A stretch of DNA of 64,000 bases from Rotaria socialis. Taxonomy: Eukaryota; Rotifera; Eurotatoria; Philodinida; Philodinidae. Below are positions 11,426 to 22,568 of this stretch, piece by piece; position 1 is the first letter of the stretch; every line of letters begins with the position of its first letter. A model generated the notes under the pieces. The model saw only the letters and a program-made list of their open reading frames with translations. It ran no database searches and was not told where the DNA came from. The translations under genes and the position numbers were made by a program. Location: NCBI GenBank assembly GCA_905331475.1, contig CAJNYU010000289.1:1-64000 (forward strand), written 5' to 3'.

Positions 11426-11794
11426 AAGTGGATGACATATTTTTATTCCTGAACATAAGACTTTTAATCGGCACATTGAAAAACGTGTTTCGCATTGTGT
11501 CAAAATTCTGAATGAGAGTTTGATGTGAGAATATATCAATATTTAATCGTAATGCATATGAAGCAACAAATGCCTGAATTTCCTTCGGAATTTTGTCTAG
11601 CTATTAAAAGAGACAAATCCATTTAGCGTAGACGGTATAGTGTAACTGAATACATTATTAGGACTGCTGGAAGTCACATCATGGAAGAAAGTGAAACGAA
11701 TGTTCTTAAAATGTTGTGCTTTTACAACGTTGATCTCTTTTTCGAAAAAACAGCTTCGACAATGAATAGGCACCATATGCCTGTACAAGATGTG
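11426..11794. other. Spacer between amidase and tRNA gene
   Basis: AT-rich 3' flank of the amidase. Nothing recognisable is encoded on either strand. Confidence 0.4.
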
Positions 11795-11876
11795 GCTGTG
11801 ATGGCCGAGCGGTTATGGCGTCTGATTGCTAGTCAGGTGGGATCTTCCTTCGTAGGTTCAAATCCTACTCACAGCG
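11795..11876 (+). tRNA. trnS-GCU: tRNA-Ser(GCT)
   Basis: A complete class II tRNA. The 7-bp acceptor stem GCTGTGA (11795-11801) pairs with TCACAGC (11869-11875), with G as discriminator. The D arm carries an A box (TGGCCGAGCGG). The anticodon stem TCTGA/TCAGG encloses loop TTGCTAG, giving anticodon GCT at 11828-11830, which reads AGC and AGU serine codons. A long variable arm (about 11838-11851) is as expected for serine. The T stem GTAGG/CCTAC encloses TTCAAAT and contains the B box. There is no intron, and CCA is not encoded. Confidence 0.93.
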
Positions 11877-11885
11877 TCCTTCTCA

Positions 11886-11891
11886 TTTTTT
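11886..11891 (+). terminator. RNA polymerase III terminator of the tRNA gene
   Basis: A run of six T residues starts ten bases after the tRNA end, the normal Pol III stop signal. Confidence 0.75.
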
Positions 11892-12960
11892 GCGCGTGTG
11901 AGTTTATGATTGATCCATTTCGTTTGTTGAAATGAATGATGAAATCTCATGATGTAATTTCTGCATGCATGCATGCATGCACGTTCTTCATTGCACAGGT
12001 AAACAATTAGAAAGTATTTTCATGAAACTGCTTATTGAGAAATAAAGGTTGCAATGTATTGATGGAAAACATACAAAAAAATTAGTTTTGAACACCGAAG
12101 ATTGAGATGCTTTTTATCGACACTAAAAGCTAATGGATTTTTCCGCAATAGCTGTGAAGTATTCTTATGTTTAACATCGCTGATTTTATTTGCATAGAGA
12201 GGAATCGAGCAAATTTCCTTGTGACATCTGTAGGGAGATGTTTTTAGTATCTTTTTTATTTACTGTACAGCTTCTCCCCCCTTCCCAAATACCTAACTCT
12301 GCCCGATGTCGTTTAATGTTACGTTTTCTGTGTATAAGATTGGCATGGGAGCCAACGAACTATAAGTCAATATTGAGTATTTTGGTTTTAGCATCATAAA
12401 TCTCGAGGAATAATAGTATGATATACGTAGATTATTTTACGTCTTATATTCCGATCATCAGCTAACGACTATTGGCTTGTTTTATCGAAATCCAACTACG
12501 TTATGTGGGTAGTTTCAGCTTGGATTAAGCACTAATAAGTGTTGATTTTTCGTTAGTGTGTTTTTTTTTTACAGGTAACCTTATATGATGAAAAATTGAA
12601 ATGTGTTCCGAATACTGTAGCTCGGTTGAAGTATTTATGCAGAAAAATAATTATTAAAGGGATCAAGACAAACCAATTATAGGACTATGGATAAAAATGT
12701 GTTTTTCATTGATATCTTATTCCATGTAGCACTGCTGTGATGATATTTCTACTTAATCTCATGTTTTCAAGGTGCAAACTATTACTGTCGAGTAATTTCG
12801 CAAGCCGTCTCAGTTAATACCAAAACATAGATTGTCTTCGATTTGGTAACGTGGTATTCAGCATGGACTATCGGCTCGCTTTTGTTTTTTTTTCGTTTGC
12901 TTATGTGCTCAACTTCCCTTCAGTTGAGTTCAAACTGCAGTAACTAGACCAGCAAACAAG
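11892..12960. other. Intergenic, no supported gene
   Basis: Apart from the TGCA microsatellite I see no gene. The open frame at 12190-12399 has a Cys pair (FPCDICREM) but ends without a domain and has no splice support. Confidence 0.4.
11962..11981. repeat. (TGCA)n microsatellite
   Basis: Tandem self-complementary TGCA units directly downstream of the tRNA gene. Confidence 0.8.
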
Positions 12961-13494
12961 ATGCTTACTGATCTTGCTACTCTTTTTCGAAAGGCTAACC
13001 GCACGGTTGTGGAAGAACCTAGCTGAAAAACACGAGGCGATGGTTTCATGAGTTCAGTCAAAGATATTATTATTCATCACACAGCTGGTCGAGTAACAGG
13101 CGAATACCCATCTCTACGTATAGTACAAGATGGTTGTACGGGTCTGTCGGGTGCTATTTCTCAACTCGGATTAGGTCGCTCAGAAAAATTGTATGTTCTT
13201 GTAGCTGGTAAGGCTTATCATGCTGGTAGCAACAAAGACAACTCAATATTCGGAAATCTAAGCGCAATTGGTATCGAAGTTGAAAGTAAATGTACGTCAG
13301 CTGATGACACTAGTCATACACATTGGCCAGAAGTGCAATGGGAGAGCTATGTACAAGGTGTTAAAGCTCTTCAAGCTACTTATGGTATACCAACTTCATG
13401 TGTGATAGGTCACAGAGAAGCAGCAATACCTACGGGTCGCAAAATCGATTCTAACTTCTCGATGACCGAGTTTCGTGCTGCAATTAATAAGTGA
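12961..13494 (+). pseudogene. Bacterial-type N-acetylmuramoyl-L-alanine amidase (Amidase_2/PGRP fold) with in-frame TGA
   Basis: An intact catalytic frame runs from ATG 13048 to TGA 13492-13494 (148 codons). The zinc and catalytic motifs are visible: IIHHTAG with the first His ligand, the YHAG motif, GIEVES and, near the end, VIGHREAAIPTGRKIDS, in which His is a zinc ligand and Lys/Asp follow the actinobacterial or phage pattern. The enzyme class cuts the amide between N-acetylmuramic acid and L-alanine in peptidoglycan. The same frame extends upstream to ATG 12961 through LATLFRKANRTVVEEPS, then TGA (13024-13026), then KTRGDGFMSS. In bacterial relatives this stretch continues (typically a W) directly into the catalytic domain, so the TGA looks like a nonsense change. 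Translation could still begin at ATG 13048 and give the full catalytic fold without the leader. There are no introns and no signal peptide; origin by transfer from an actinobacterium or phage is likely (inference). A partial copy of the 3' half follows at 14238. Confidence 0.75.
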
Positions 13495-14040
13495 CAGAAT
13501 AATATATGTGTTTCTTGATTGAATTTTGCAACATTCAAGAATTCAGTAAAGTAAAACTACAAACACACGTATATAATCATATATTGTTCGTGCCATAATC
13601 ATGAGAGTAAAAATTGGTAACAATTAACATAGAATAAAAGACGCCTGATATGATGTTCGGTGTAAATCAAATCAAGACTCATTGAAGACTGTGATGCACA
13701 TTGGCATGAAATTAAGACATAAAATTCTACAACTAGATCATATTCATCGACACTAATCTTTGAATCGTAGTTGGACATGCTGAACGAGAGAGACTATTAC
13801 TATTCCATTATTGAATAAATTCAAGTATTGTCTAAGGATGATTTGTTCTTAAATTAAATAAATTTTTCTCTTGAATATCTTCTTTGACTGACTCCTTCAT
13901 CAATCCAAAAGAGAAAATATTTCTTGATGCAATTATATACAAGTTTGTCCACTTATTCGAATCGTACTTTGATATGATTGGAATAAATACTTTGTACAGC
14001 TACATAGAATGTTATTCTCACGTTTTTAATGTATCAGAAA
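13342..14040 (+). repeat. Copy 1 of a ~0.7-kb direct duplication (amidase 3' half plus flank)
   Basis: From the codons for the ESYVQGVKAL segment of the peptidoglycan amidase to TATCAGAAA, this stretch is almost identical to 14238-14936. The few differences include single-base changes and a small indel near 13663/14556. Copy 1 ends exactly where the TAGGGATGCACC sequence begins. Confidence 0.88.
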
Positions 14041-14237
14041 TAGGGATGCACCAGTACCAGTATACTGGTCCACCAGTAAATACTGGTGACCAGTAATACT
14101 GGTTTTCTACTTTCGAAAATAACTATTAGCTAAATGAGTCATTTTCTCAGCCATCACTTCCTGTGTCTATATTCAAGTGAAAAATTGAGTTTTGCAGCAG
14201 TTTGAAACAGTATAAGATGCTCTATACTCAACTAACT
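14041..14237. mobile_element. Possible truncated hAT-like element at the copy boundary
   Basis: The stretch starts TAGGGATGCACCAGTACC, a hAT-like tip, directly after ATCAGAAA, which continues uninterrupted in copy 2. The first 60 bp are packed with inverted ACCAGTA/TACTGGT units. No second tip is found before the unresolved base N at 14239, so the element is either truncated or cut by an assembly join. Confidence 0.5.
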
Positions 14238-14936
14238 GNGAGCTATGTACAAGGTGTTAAAGCTCTTCAAGCTACTTATGGTATACCAACTTCATGTGTG
14301 ATAGGTCACAGAGAAGCAGCAATACCTACGGGTCGCAAAATCGATTCTAACTTCTCGATGGCCAAGTTTCGTGCTGCACTTAATAAGTGACAGAATAATA
14401 TATGTGTTTCTTGATTGAATTTTGCAACATTCAAGAATCCAGTAAAGTAAAACTACAAACTCACGTATATAATCATATATTGTTCGTGTCATAATCATGA
14501 GAGTAAAAATTGGTAACAATCAACATAGAATAAAAGACGCCTGATATGATGTTCGGTAGTATAAATCAAGACTCATTGAAGACTGTGATGCACATTGGCA
14601 TGAGATTAAGACATAAAATTCTACAACTAGATCATATTGCATCGACAGTAATCTTTGAATAGTAGTTGGACATGCTGAACGAGAGAGACTATTACTATTC
14701 CATTGTTGAATAAATTCAAGCATTGTCTAAGGATGATTTGTTCTTAAATTAAATAAATTTTTCTCTTGAATATCTTCTTTGACTGACTCCTTCATCAATC
14801 CAAAAGAGAAAATATTTCTTGATTCAATTATATACAAGTTTGTCCGCTTATTCGAATCGGACTTTGATATGATTGGAATAAATACTTTGTACAGCTACAT
14901 AGAATGTTATTCTCACGTTTTTAATGTATCAGAAAC
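14238..14936 (+). pseudogene. Copy 2: truncated peptidoglycan amidase fragment and flank
   Basis: The frame encodes only the last 50 residues of the amidase (from SYVQGVKAL through the GHREAAIPTGRKID motif), ending with TGA at 14388-14390. It lacks the HHTAG zinc motif and cannot be active. It begins at an N (14239). Differences from copy 1 in the coding part are few (for example TEFRAAIN versus AKFRAALN at the end). It may be a true partial duplicate or a second haplotype joined in assembly. Confidence 0.8.
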
Positions 14937-15457
14937 AAAAGTATAACTTTATAAGTAAAGAGCGTGGTCATAGTACTGTGATGTATTGACAATAACAATG
15001 TTCAGAAGTTGAGCTCTACATTATGGATTACCATCATTTTTTTAAAATTGATCTAGATATGACTGTTTTCTTTCGAAAGAATCAGTTTTCTATAATTGAA
15101 GACCCCACTTATGCGAGATTAAGTCACCCATACCGACAAAAGCAAGTAGGCTGTGTCCTCATTACAGATCTTAGAGATAAGTCAGATTTTTATGAAAGAT
15201 TTTCACCTAACCTATTCTTTGTTGGCTTAGTGAATCTAAGGCATATATTTGAGTGACATATTTTTAAATAAAAATCTACAGCTACTGCTCTATTTTCATA
15301 TGAGAGGGTAGTCTTCACCGTGCATTCACAACAAAGTCAAAAATCAAAAGCAAAATGAGAAAATTTATTATAAACTCAATCATATTTCTGAAAAAGAAAC
15401 TTGAATACAATGCTAAAAAATATATATTTTTTTTTAAGTATCTAGGTGTATTTACTA
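14937..15457. other. Spacer before the mariner element
   Basis: The frame at 15023-15256 (77 codons, one ATG) has no recognisable domain. No splice sites or repeats stand out. Confidence 0.35.
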
Positions 15458-16606
15458 TCGGGTGGCCAATAAAGAATGAGGGTTATAGTATTTCACGAAT
15501 ATCTCGAAACTATCCTCAATTTACGAATATATTTTCTTTTCAATTGAAAGAGAATTTTCTGCTCCATAAATTCATAAGAACACATACTGTGCTATCATAC
15601 AATTTTTTTCGTTCGAAAACATGAAGAGTAACGACCTCCAAAATCTAATACTTTCAAAGTATAGAGATGGGCAATCTTGTATAAAGATCCATGAGGATCT
15701 TCATGGTTCAGTGGGCTTATCAACTATCGAAAGGTGGTGCAAAATGATTCGAGACACCGGCCGGATTACGTTATTCAAATCAACGTGTCGCCCAAGAGAA
15801 GTCAGAACTGAAGCAAACATAAGGACGGTAAAATACCGACATGATCAATTACGACTTTTTTTTGTGCCGTAAAATCGCACGTGATTTGAGAATATCTCGT
15901 AAAAGCGCTCAGAGAATTCTAAAAGATGATCTAAAACTGAAATCTTACAAGAAACCAGTCCAGCCAAAAATTTCTGAAGACCAAAAAGCAAAAAGATTAA
16001 AATTTGCAAATTCTATGCGAACGAACTTTCGTAAAGAGGACACGTTGAGATTTTTTTTTTCTGACGAAAAAATGTTCCACATCGATTGAGTTTATAACTT
16101 CCAAAACGAGAGGATCTGGACGCCAAGTGGTGCTGACGCTGGTGCGAAATGTGGCATCAAGCAAACACAGAAATTTCCTAAAAAAGTTATGGTCTAGCTG
16201 GGAGCATGTTCCAAAGGGGAGTCCTCTTTGGTGATTTCGAGGAAGGAACAGTTGATCATGAGCGGTACATACAAGAAGTACTTCATATGGTTATTGTATT
16301 TGGGATGAATTTGTGGGGACTATGAACTGGGATCTGGTGACATCTAAGATGGCTTTTATCAATGAACGAAAACGTAGTGTGAAGAAAATCCGCCCTGAAG
16401 TAGTTTTTGAAAGTTGTGCATCTTGGACCAATCAATTGTATCGACTGAAACAAGTTAATGGCAACTGTTTTAGTAAATAAATTTGTGCTATTTTTGTAGA
16501 GAAAAACAAATTTTCTATCAAATGGAAAAAGAGCAAAGAAGAATATGAAAAATTAATTGAGATATTGAAAAAATGGTAAAATCTTCATTCTTTATGGGCC
16601 ATCCGA
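15458..16606 (+). mobile_element. Mariner-like transposon, defective, 1,149 bp
   Basis: The terminal inverted repeats are about 22 bp: TCGGGTGGCCAATAAAGAAT on the left, and the right tip reads TCGGATGGCCCATAAAGAAT on the opposite strand. TA flanks both sides (15456-15457 and 16607-16608), the target duplication typical of IS630/Tc1/mariner. Length is near the family's usual 1.2-1.3 kb. The enclosed transposase relic is described separately. Confidence 0.88.
15621..16480 (+). pseudogene. Mariner transposase relic
   Basis: The N-terminal helix-turn-helix domain starts at ATG 15621 (LILSKYRDGQSCIKIHEDL, STIERWCKMI). It shifts frame near 15830 and resumes with CRKIARDLRISRKSAQRIL and the linker. 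The first catalytic Asp is present in FFFSDEKMFHID, followed by a TGA at 16087-16089. Then come IWTPSGADAGAKCG, KKVMV with TAG where Trp is expected, LGACSKG and EEGTVDHERYIQEVL. The sequence jumps from FGMNLWG to a C-terminal piece (KKIRPEVVFESCASWTNQLYRL). The stretch with the second and third catalytic Asp residues (the DGxxxH and NPxD regions of the family) is missing. It is dead by at least two stops, a frameshift and an internal deletion. Confidence 0.85.
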
Positions 16607-16608
16607 TA

Positions 16609-17392
16609 GAATAGAAGAATATTCCGTTAAAGAGTACTCTGATGTACTCCTGTGTTTTAGTACATCAGCGCATAGATGAGCTAATCAATAATGTTAAAAT
16701 TTTTCACTGCAAAGACAAAGTTCAGTTCTTATAATCAGTTTTGTTTCATACAGTCTAATAATATAACAAAAAAAATGATAGTGCTAATGATATGATTTCA
16801 AATTTTGATGAGAGATGGTCTATAGAGTAATCAAGAATTTTCAAAACAAAAGTATGTAAGAAGTAAAAGTTGTCGCTATATGCTATCACAACATTTATAT
16901 TTTTATTAACATCCTAGGTTATGTCGGTCTATAAATACAGTTTGAATTGAGCTCTTTAAAAAAAACGTTTTCAGTCTATTATTTTATATTAATTTCAAAA
17001 ATCATTTTTGACAATTGATAGTGAGTAACAAGGACCTGTTAAAAATTGTTAGGCAAAATGAAAATTATCGGGAATGTTCCGTTATAATTCATAGATTTAA
17101 TTCTCCGTCGTTTTCAAAAACGAACATGATAAATCATTAATTCTGATAGCGAAAATCATTTACTAACCAATTGTTTATTCATCTTTTATTTATTTATTTC
17201 CAAGATTTGAGACAAAAAACATGATGATATCGACAACAAATTGATATCAACTGCCCTCTGTTGCGATCTATTCCATGAATGTGAATCGTCACACGAAATG
17301 AACAAAGAACAAGAACTGAATGTATGGATATTCGTACGTACAATAGTATTTGTTTGTTTTATTTATTATTTTCTTCAGATCAACATCTATCC
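16609..17392. other. Spacer upstream of ORC3
   Basis: No independent gene. A frame at 17241-17325 ending in a GTATGG donor-like site, followed by an acceptor TTCTTCAG at 17371-17378, may be a 5' UTR or N-terminal exon of ORC3, joining shortly before ATG 17393. Confidence 0.4.
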
Positions 17393-20300
17393 ATGGATCC
17401 GATTGTCGAAGTACATTCCGTCACACGAACAACTCAAAGACAAACAAATAAAAAATCAAATGAAAAACTCGATACAAGTCGTATAGATAGCATAGCAAAT
17501 GTATTCAATGAAGTTAAATCTCAATTACATGCTCGTCTAGTAAACAGTGTTCTTGATATTGTTAAAAAGAATGATAAATTCCGTCGTAAAACAAATCGAT
17601 GTTTTGAACATATTCCAATTATGGCATTATGCATGGGTAAATATTCAGTTTAATGTTTATTTATGACAACAAGATAGATCGATTTTTTTTCTTCTAAATT
17701 TAGATTCGAATATATCTGAACATGTTCATTTATTCGATGAACTTCACGATCAATTGTCTTCAAAATTTAATTCTATTATTGTAAAATTTGAAAGCGTTGA
17801 TCAATATTCATCTATTCATAATATGCTTAAAACCACTAAAGGTGAATTAAATAAAGTAATTGTTGATTTTATTCTTTTTATGATAGAATACGCATTGCTT
17901 AATTTTTAGTTCTATCCAGACAAAGATAATCAAAATAAAAATGTTTATTTTCAATTAAGTAAATTTATTACAAATTATAATCAGGTTCGTAGTTTTATTT
18001 GTTATAAAAATTGATTGATATCTATTAATTTATAGTTAAAAGAAAATGAGAAGCGTTCATTGATTTTTATTATTCCTGAGTTCGAATCAATTAATATTTC
18101 TATATTTGAGCATTTTATTACATTACTTAGGTATGCTGTTTAGTCCTTTTGTTTTTCATAAGAAAAAACGATCAAGCGTTGTTTTCAATTTAGTTTACAA
18201 GTAAAATCAATGTCAATTTCATTCGTTCTTGGTTTATCAGGTGGTGATCATTCATTACAACGACTTGTATCAAGTCGCATTGCATCGAAATTATCTATTG
18301 ACACAATTTATGATTCTAGTGCAAGAAAATATTATGAACATATCATTAAAGCCGTATGTTCACTTGTTCATCTTTGATTATCAATCGTTGTCTTTTGTTT
18401 TAGTTATTTCTTTCAGAAAATGATAAACATGAGAAATTTGCAATAACAGCTGAACAACTGCAGTTCATTGATAATGGTTATTTTGAATCCTATTCATTGG
18501 CATGGCTTGAACACGCATTGAAAGTTAGTAGAATGAATTTTAGTTTTGCTCAGAAAGATCGAGAAGGATTTCATAACTTCGATGATTTTGTAAGTTGTTT
18601 ATCAAAATTGATGAATCTTTAAATTAGCACGGTCAATCCATTCGTTACATACGCGTAATTTAGTAAACAAAAAAGGAGTGCAAGTCACTATCTTTCGAAT
18701 AAATTTAACTGATTATGGCATGACTAAATACTTCAGTACAGTAAAAAGTATTAAAAAGAAGCGTTTAAAGGCGACTTTAAACAACGTTAAACTTTAAACT
18801 TTACGATTAAAGTAAAGTTAAAGTGCCACCTCTAATTTGTATTGATTCACAAGCCCGTTGAACTGTTTTGAATCATTCCATTTTGATAAAACTAACAATA
18901 GAAATTGAAAGTGTCACAATAAAACTAATACTACAACACGAATCAATCGTACAAAGTCTCTTATGAGAGAATTTGACTGAAAATTCGATTTCGTGAAAAT
19001 CCGAAATCTGAATAATTGTAGACTACATCATTGTTTGCTCATATTCACTAAATGAATATAGTCATTTAAAAATTGATTTTTTTCCGATAATATATCCAAC
19101 GATCAAATTAAAAACTTGGATATATAAATAATCAAACATAATTACAGAGAAACTGTATTAAAATTTATGTTACGACGAAATCTATCATAAAAAATCTTGA
19201 TATGTCACCCAAATATTTTACACAGTCTAACCTACGGTAAACAAAAACTAATAATAAATTTCAAAAAAGTAAAAATGATCTTTAGTTAGTTCAAAAAACT
19301 TGTTAGATATAAAACTGAATATTTGATGAATACAAATCTAAAATTCATTGTGAATAATAAATGTGTAGAGTTTTATTATTGACATTTTAAAAGCAACTGT
19401 AAAAATTGCCAATTCCTTGCGCGCAGAAGTGTTAGCGCATTTGTATCAAGGATAAGCATAATACTTTCTACTGCATGATGTTTAAGATAGATTTGATGTC
19501 CTTCGTCGTGCTTTGAACATTTTGACGTACTCAAAAGTGCTGACATGCATTTTGTATTTGATATTATATAATCCTTTTCGAAAAGAATAGATCTACAAAT
19601 TTTCTGTTACTAGTTACAGACTTCTTTAGTTGCGAATATCTAATGCCATGCCTATATTTATTCATTTTAGTTTATTGCTTTTTCTGAAACGAATCTTGAA
19701 CAAAGTAATCAACTTAACATTTGTCTATTCAATGCTACATACGTTTCATGTAACCAATTGCCAAATTATCCTCTTGGTCGTTATCGTTCATCATTTTACG
19801 CATCGTATCTATCGAATAGTCCCATATTTAATGAATTAACATTATCAGTAAATTCATCTACTAGTTATCAGCTTGATACATGTCTTAATTCATTTATGGA
19901 ACATCAATGTGACGGGAATTCTTTATGTATGAAATCAAGTAAATTAGCAAAAAAGATTTTTATTGAACAACAACAACCTATTGCTGATGATATACAATCT
20001 CTTAGTAATACATTACGTTCAGTTGGTGATAGAAAATTAAATCGTTATCGTGAACAAGTTTTTCTATGGCTTAAAGAAATTTGCGAGTCATTTATATTAT
20101 TAACAATAAATTCTTCGACTAAAATCAATGATAACCTATTACATGAAAGATTAATGCCTATGACTCGAGGAATATTTATTCGAGAATTAACGGATACATT
20201 TCATTGCAAACGCGAACAAACACCTGATCTAGCATTACTCTATCGTATTTATACAGAATCTGGTACTAAAATTCCACTCAGTGATTGGTTCGATGTAAGT

Positions 20301-20577
20301 TTTATTGAAATTATCATCAAAATATTCTCGCTTCTTTTCTCTAGTCATTTTCAGTATTATTAGAAGAACAAGAAATGGTTGTTGATGATAAAGATAAATC
20401 GATATTGTAAGAGTTTTTAAAATTTTATCATAGAAAAATTTAATTCAATTCCTTTGTTTTTTCAATTTTCCTAGAGCACGCTTTATTCATAGTATCGCTG
20501 AACTTGATTATCTCGGTTTTACAAAAACATCATTACAACGTTCATATCATGCAACAAAATTAACTTGGGATAGTTAA
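17393..20577 (+). CDS. ORC3: Origin recognition complex subunit 3
   Basis: Nine exons: 17393-17636, 17704-17855, 17910-17984, 18036-18130, 18194-18353, 18404-18589, 19671-20294, 20345-20406 and 20475-20577. All junctions are GT-AG and in phase, giving 566 residues against about 711 in human. ORC3 is a core subunit of the six-protein ORC that binds replication origins and loads MCM. The match is best at four points: IPIMALCMDSNISEHVHLF; LIFIIPEFESINISIFEHFI with ISFVLGLSGG in the AAA+-like part; LPNYPLGRYRSSFYASYL; and the C-terminal winged helix ARFIHSIAELDYLGFTKTS to LTWDS, which parallels the human end. Introns are 50-70 bp except intron 6 (18590-19670, 1,081 bp). The region around it is about 30 residues shorter than in human ORC3, so a small exon may be missed. 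The start is the first ATG in the frame; an upstream exon is possible. Confidence 0.85.
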
Positions 20578-22568
20578 ATAGATATTTTTGTTACCACTTT
20601 TTTTTCTCTTCTTTTTTTGTTGATAAATAATATACCATGGATGTACTTATTGCAAGAAATAAAAATAAATCTAGTAGATCTTATTGTTTTTCTACGTCAA
20701 ATAATAACAACTAAACTACATCAATATTTCCGTTAGAAGAATAATCGTTCTATTTATCTTATCTCATTGTTATTAGTAATATAAATCAAAAGAATTTAAT
20801 TTATGTTTGATTTAAATGAATCTGTTGAACATATAACAAAGATATCTACTTCTATATAAGGAATCGTTCGACTAATAGTAGAACGAGATCTTATCAGCAT
20901 TACATTCAATGATGATACATACATTAAGTAAAACTTTCCCATTGTAGTACACACTATGCAATCGGGGAGGGTGATTTTTTTGGCTAGGAACGATCGTTAT
21001 TGTATAATAGAGTTCATCCTGGAATATTTAAATTGAATGTGTGATGAGTCCATAAACCACATCTGTTGAATTGGTTGATATGTATAACATCTATCGTTTC
21101 GTATTAAGATTCTAAGGAGATCACCGTAACTTTTCGCTTGCCTGTGTAAAACTATTACAAGAAATAATGGATTAAATATTTGGTATGCCTATTGGCATCG
21201 CATTTAAGTATTCATATCTCCAATCTTTAATGTTTAAAAACAAAGTTTTATCTAACATTCCTCTTTTTACTTGTGAAAACATATAAATCAGAGAAATGAT
21301 AGCGACTGTCCTTTCCTTCTTTTTGTAGTAGGCTATAAGGTAGTGATTGTATCATTTTGTGACAACACGAGGCGTTACGCGAACGCTTGTTATTCCCGTT
21401 CTTTATGACAATAATCAGAAATAATTCTGCGAAAAAGGTTTTTTTTTGAAAAATCCCTGTAGCCCCCTGAGGGATGGTCTGGTCAATAATGACAATTTTT
21501 TCGATAGCTCAGCGATTTTTTGACGGATCCTTCTCATCTTCGAACTCGACTAAGATATTAATGAGATCATTCTGTGTACAATATTTCATGACAATTGGAT
21601 GAGGCTTTCAAAGTTTATCGTGTTAACGGCCGGACGGACATACTGACCGAATCTAGAGTATACTCACTTTTTGAGTACACAAAAAAAACAAAAATTGATT
21701 GAATATACATGAAAGTGAACTTGGGTTGTCTATTTATGTTTTGATAAAAACAAAACACCAAACGGATTTTGGTTAAATATGATGATTCGTTATCTGGTTC
21801 TTTATTTTTATTACAAAACTTTCTACATCTGTCAACGATATTGAATTTTAATTCTATCTCGATAATTGTAGTCGATAATCAAGAGAGATTTTTTCTATGA
21901 CGTTTCCTTCTTTCATATTAAACATATTTGATATTTATCCTCAAAAAGCTTTCATTCAGTGAAAATATTCATAGAGACGACATTTCTGAAGATATTAACA
22001 ATCTATCGTAATTGTGATATCAATTTCGAAATAGATTACATCACGCCATGAATCCTATGCAAAGGATACTACATATTTTATTCGACGTGTAACCACAAAG
22101 TTCGAAAAATAAAATTTGCTAAAACTGATGAAATTCTATTCTCATTGTTTTTTCGTAAAGCATTTATTTCGCTTCATATTGTTATTTTGCTAAGAATGAT
22201 TTTGTAATTAACTATTTGATGTATATGCAAAATTTCATTCGTATTTGCAATACAATACATTAACGTTACATAGACATAGACAGACCACAAATAAGAATAC
22301 AAGTGAACGATTAAAAATGACCGTACAGAATAACCTAGTGTTGCCCACGTTCGTTATAGCACACAATGCAATTAATAATAGAGAAAATATGAGAAAACAA
22401 AAACGATGTCCTTCATTTTGTATTACAATTACGTATTGCGGTCGTTTCAGTAATATACTTACATGAAATGTACGACATTCAGAGTCAACTCGTTGGTAAT
22501 GAAATCGACTCAGATCGACATGGTCTCGTATTATTTTTCGTCGTTACTTCAAAACAACAAAGCAGAAA
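20578..22568. other. Intergenic downstream of ORC3
   Basis: AT-rich and mostly featureless. AAATAAAAATAAAT at about 20660 is a plausible ORC3 polyadenylation region. A denser, more GC-balanced repeat-like block lies at 21440-21690 and is listed separately. Short frames at 22245-22466 lack support. Confidence 0.4.
21440..21690. repeat. Probable dispersed repeat with CGGACGGACA motif
   Basis: This block (CCCTGTAGCCCCCTGAGGG, GGATCCTTCTCATCTTCGAAC, GGCCGGACGGACATACTGACC, GAGTATACTCACTTTTTGAG) differs sharply in base composition from the surrounding AT-rich spacer. It reads like the end of an interspersed repeat with a GACGGACA-type signature and a short terminal palindrome. No coding frame or second copy is visible in this window. 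Confidence 0.4.

Noticed and set aside
11681-11935. 84-codon frame across the tRNA gene
   Set aside because: The centre of the frame is the tRNA-Ser(GCT), which is fully supported by its secondary structure.
18760-18850. Candidate hAT miniature element in ORC3 intron 6 (AGGTGGCAC-like tip on the minus strand)
   Set aside because: Only one tip could be found and no 8-bp duplication, so it is not listed as an element.
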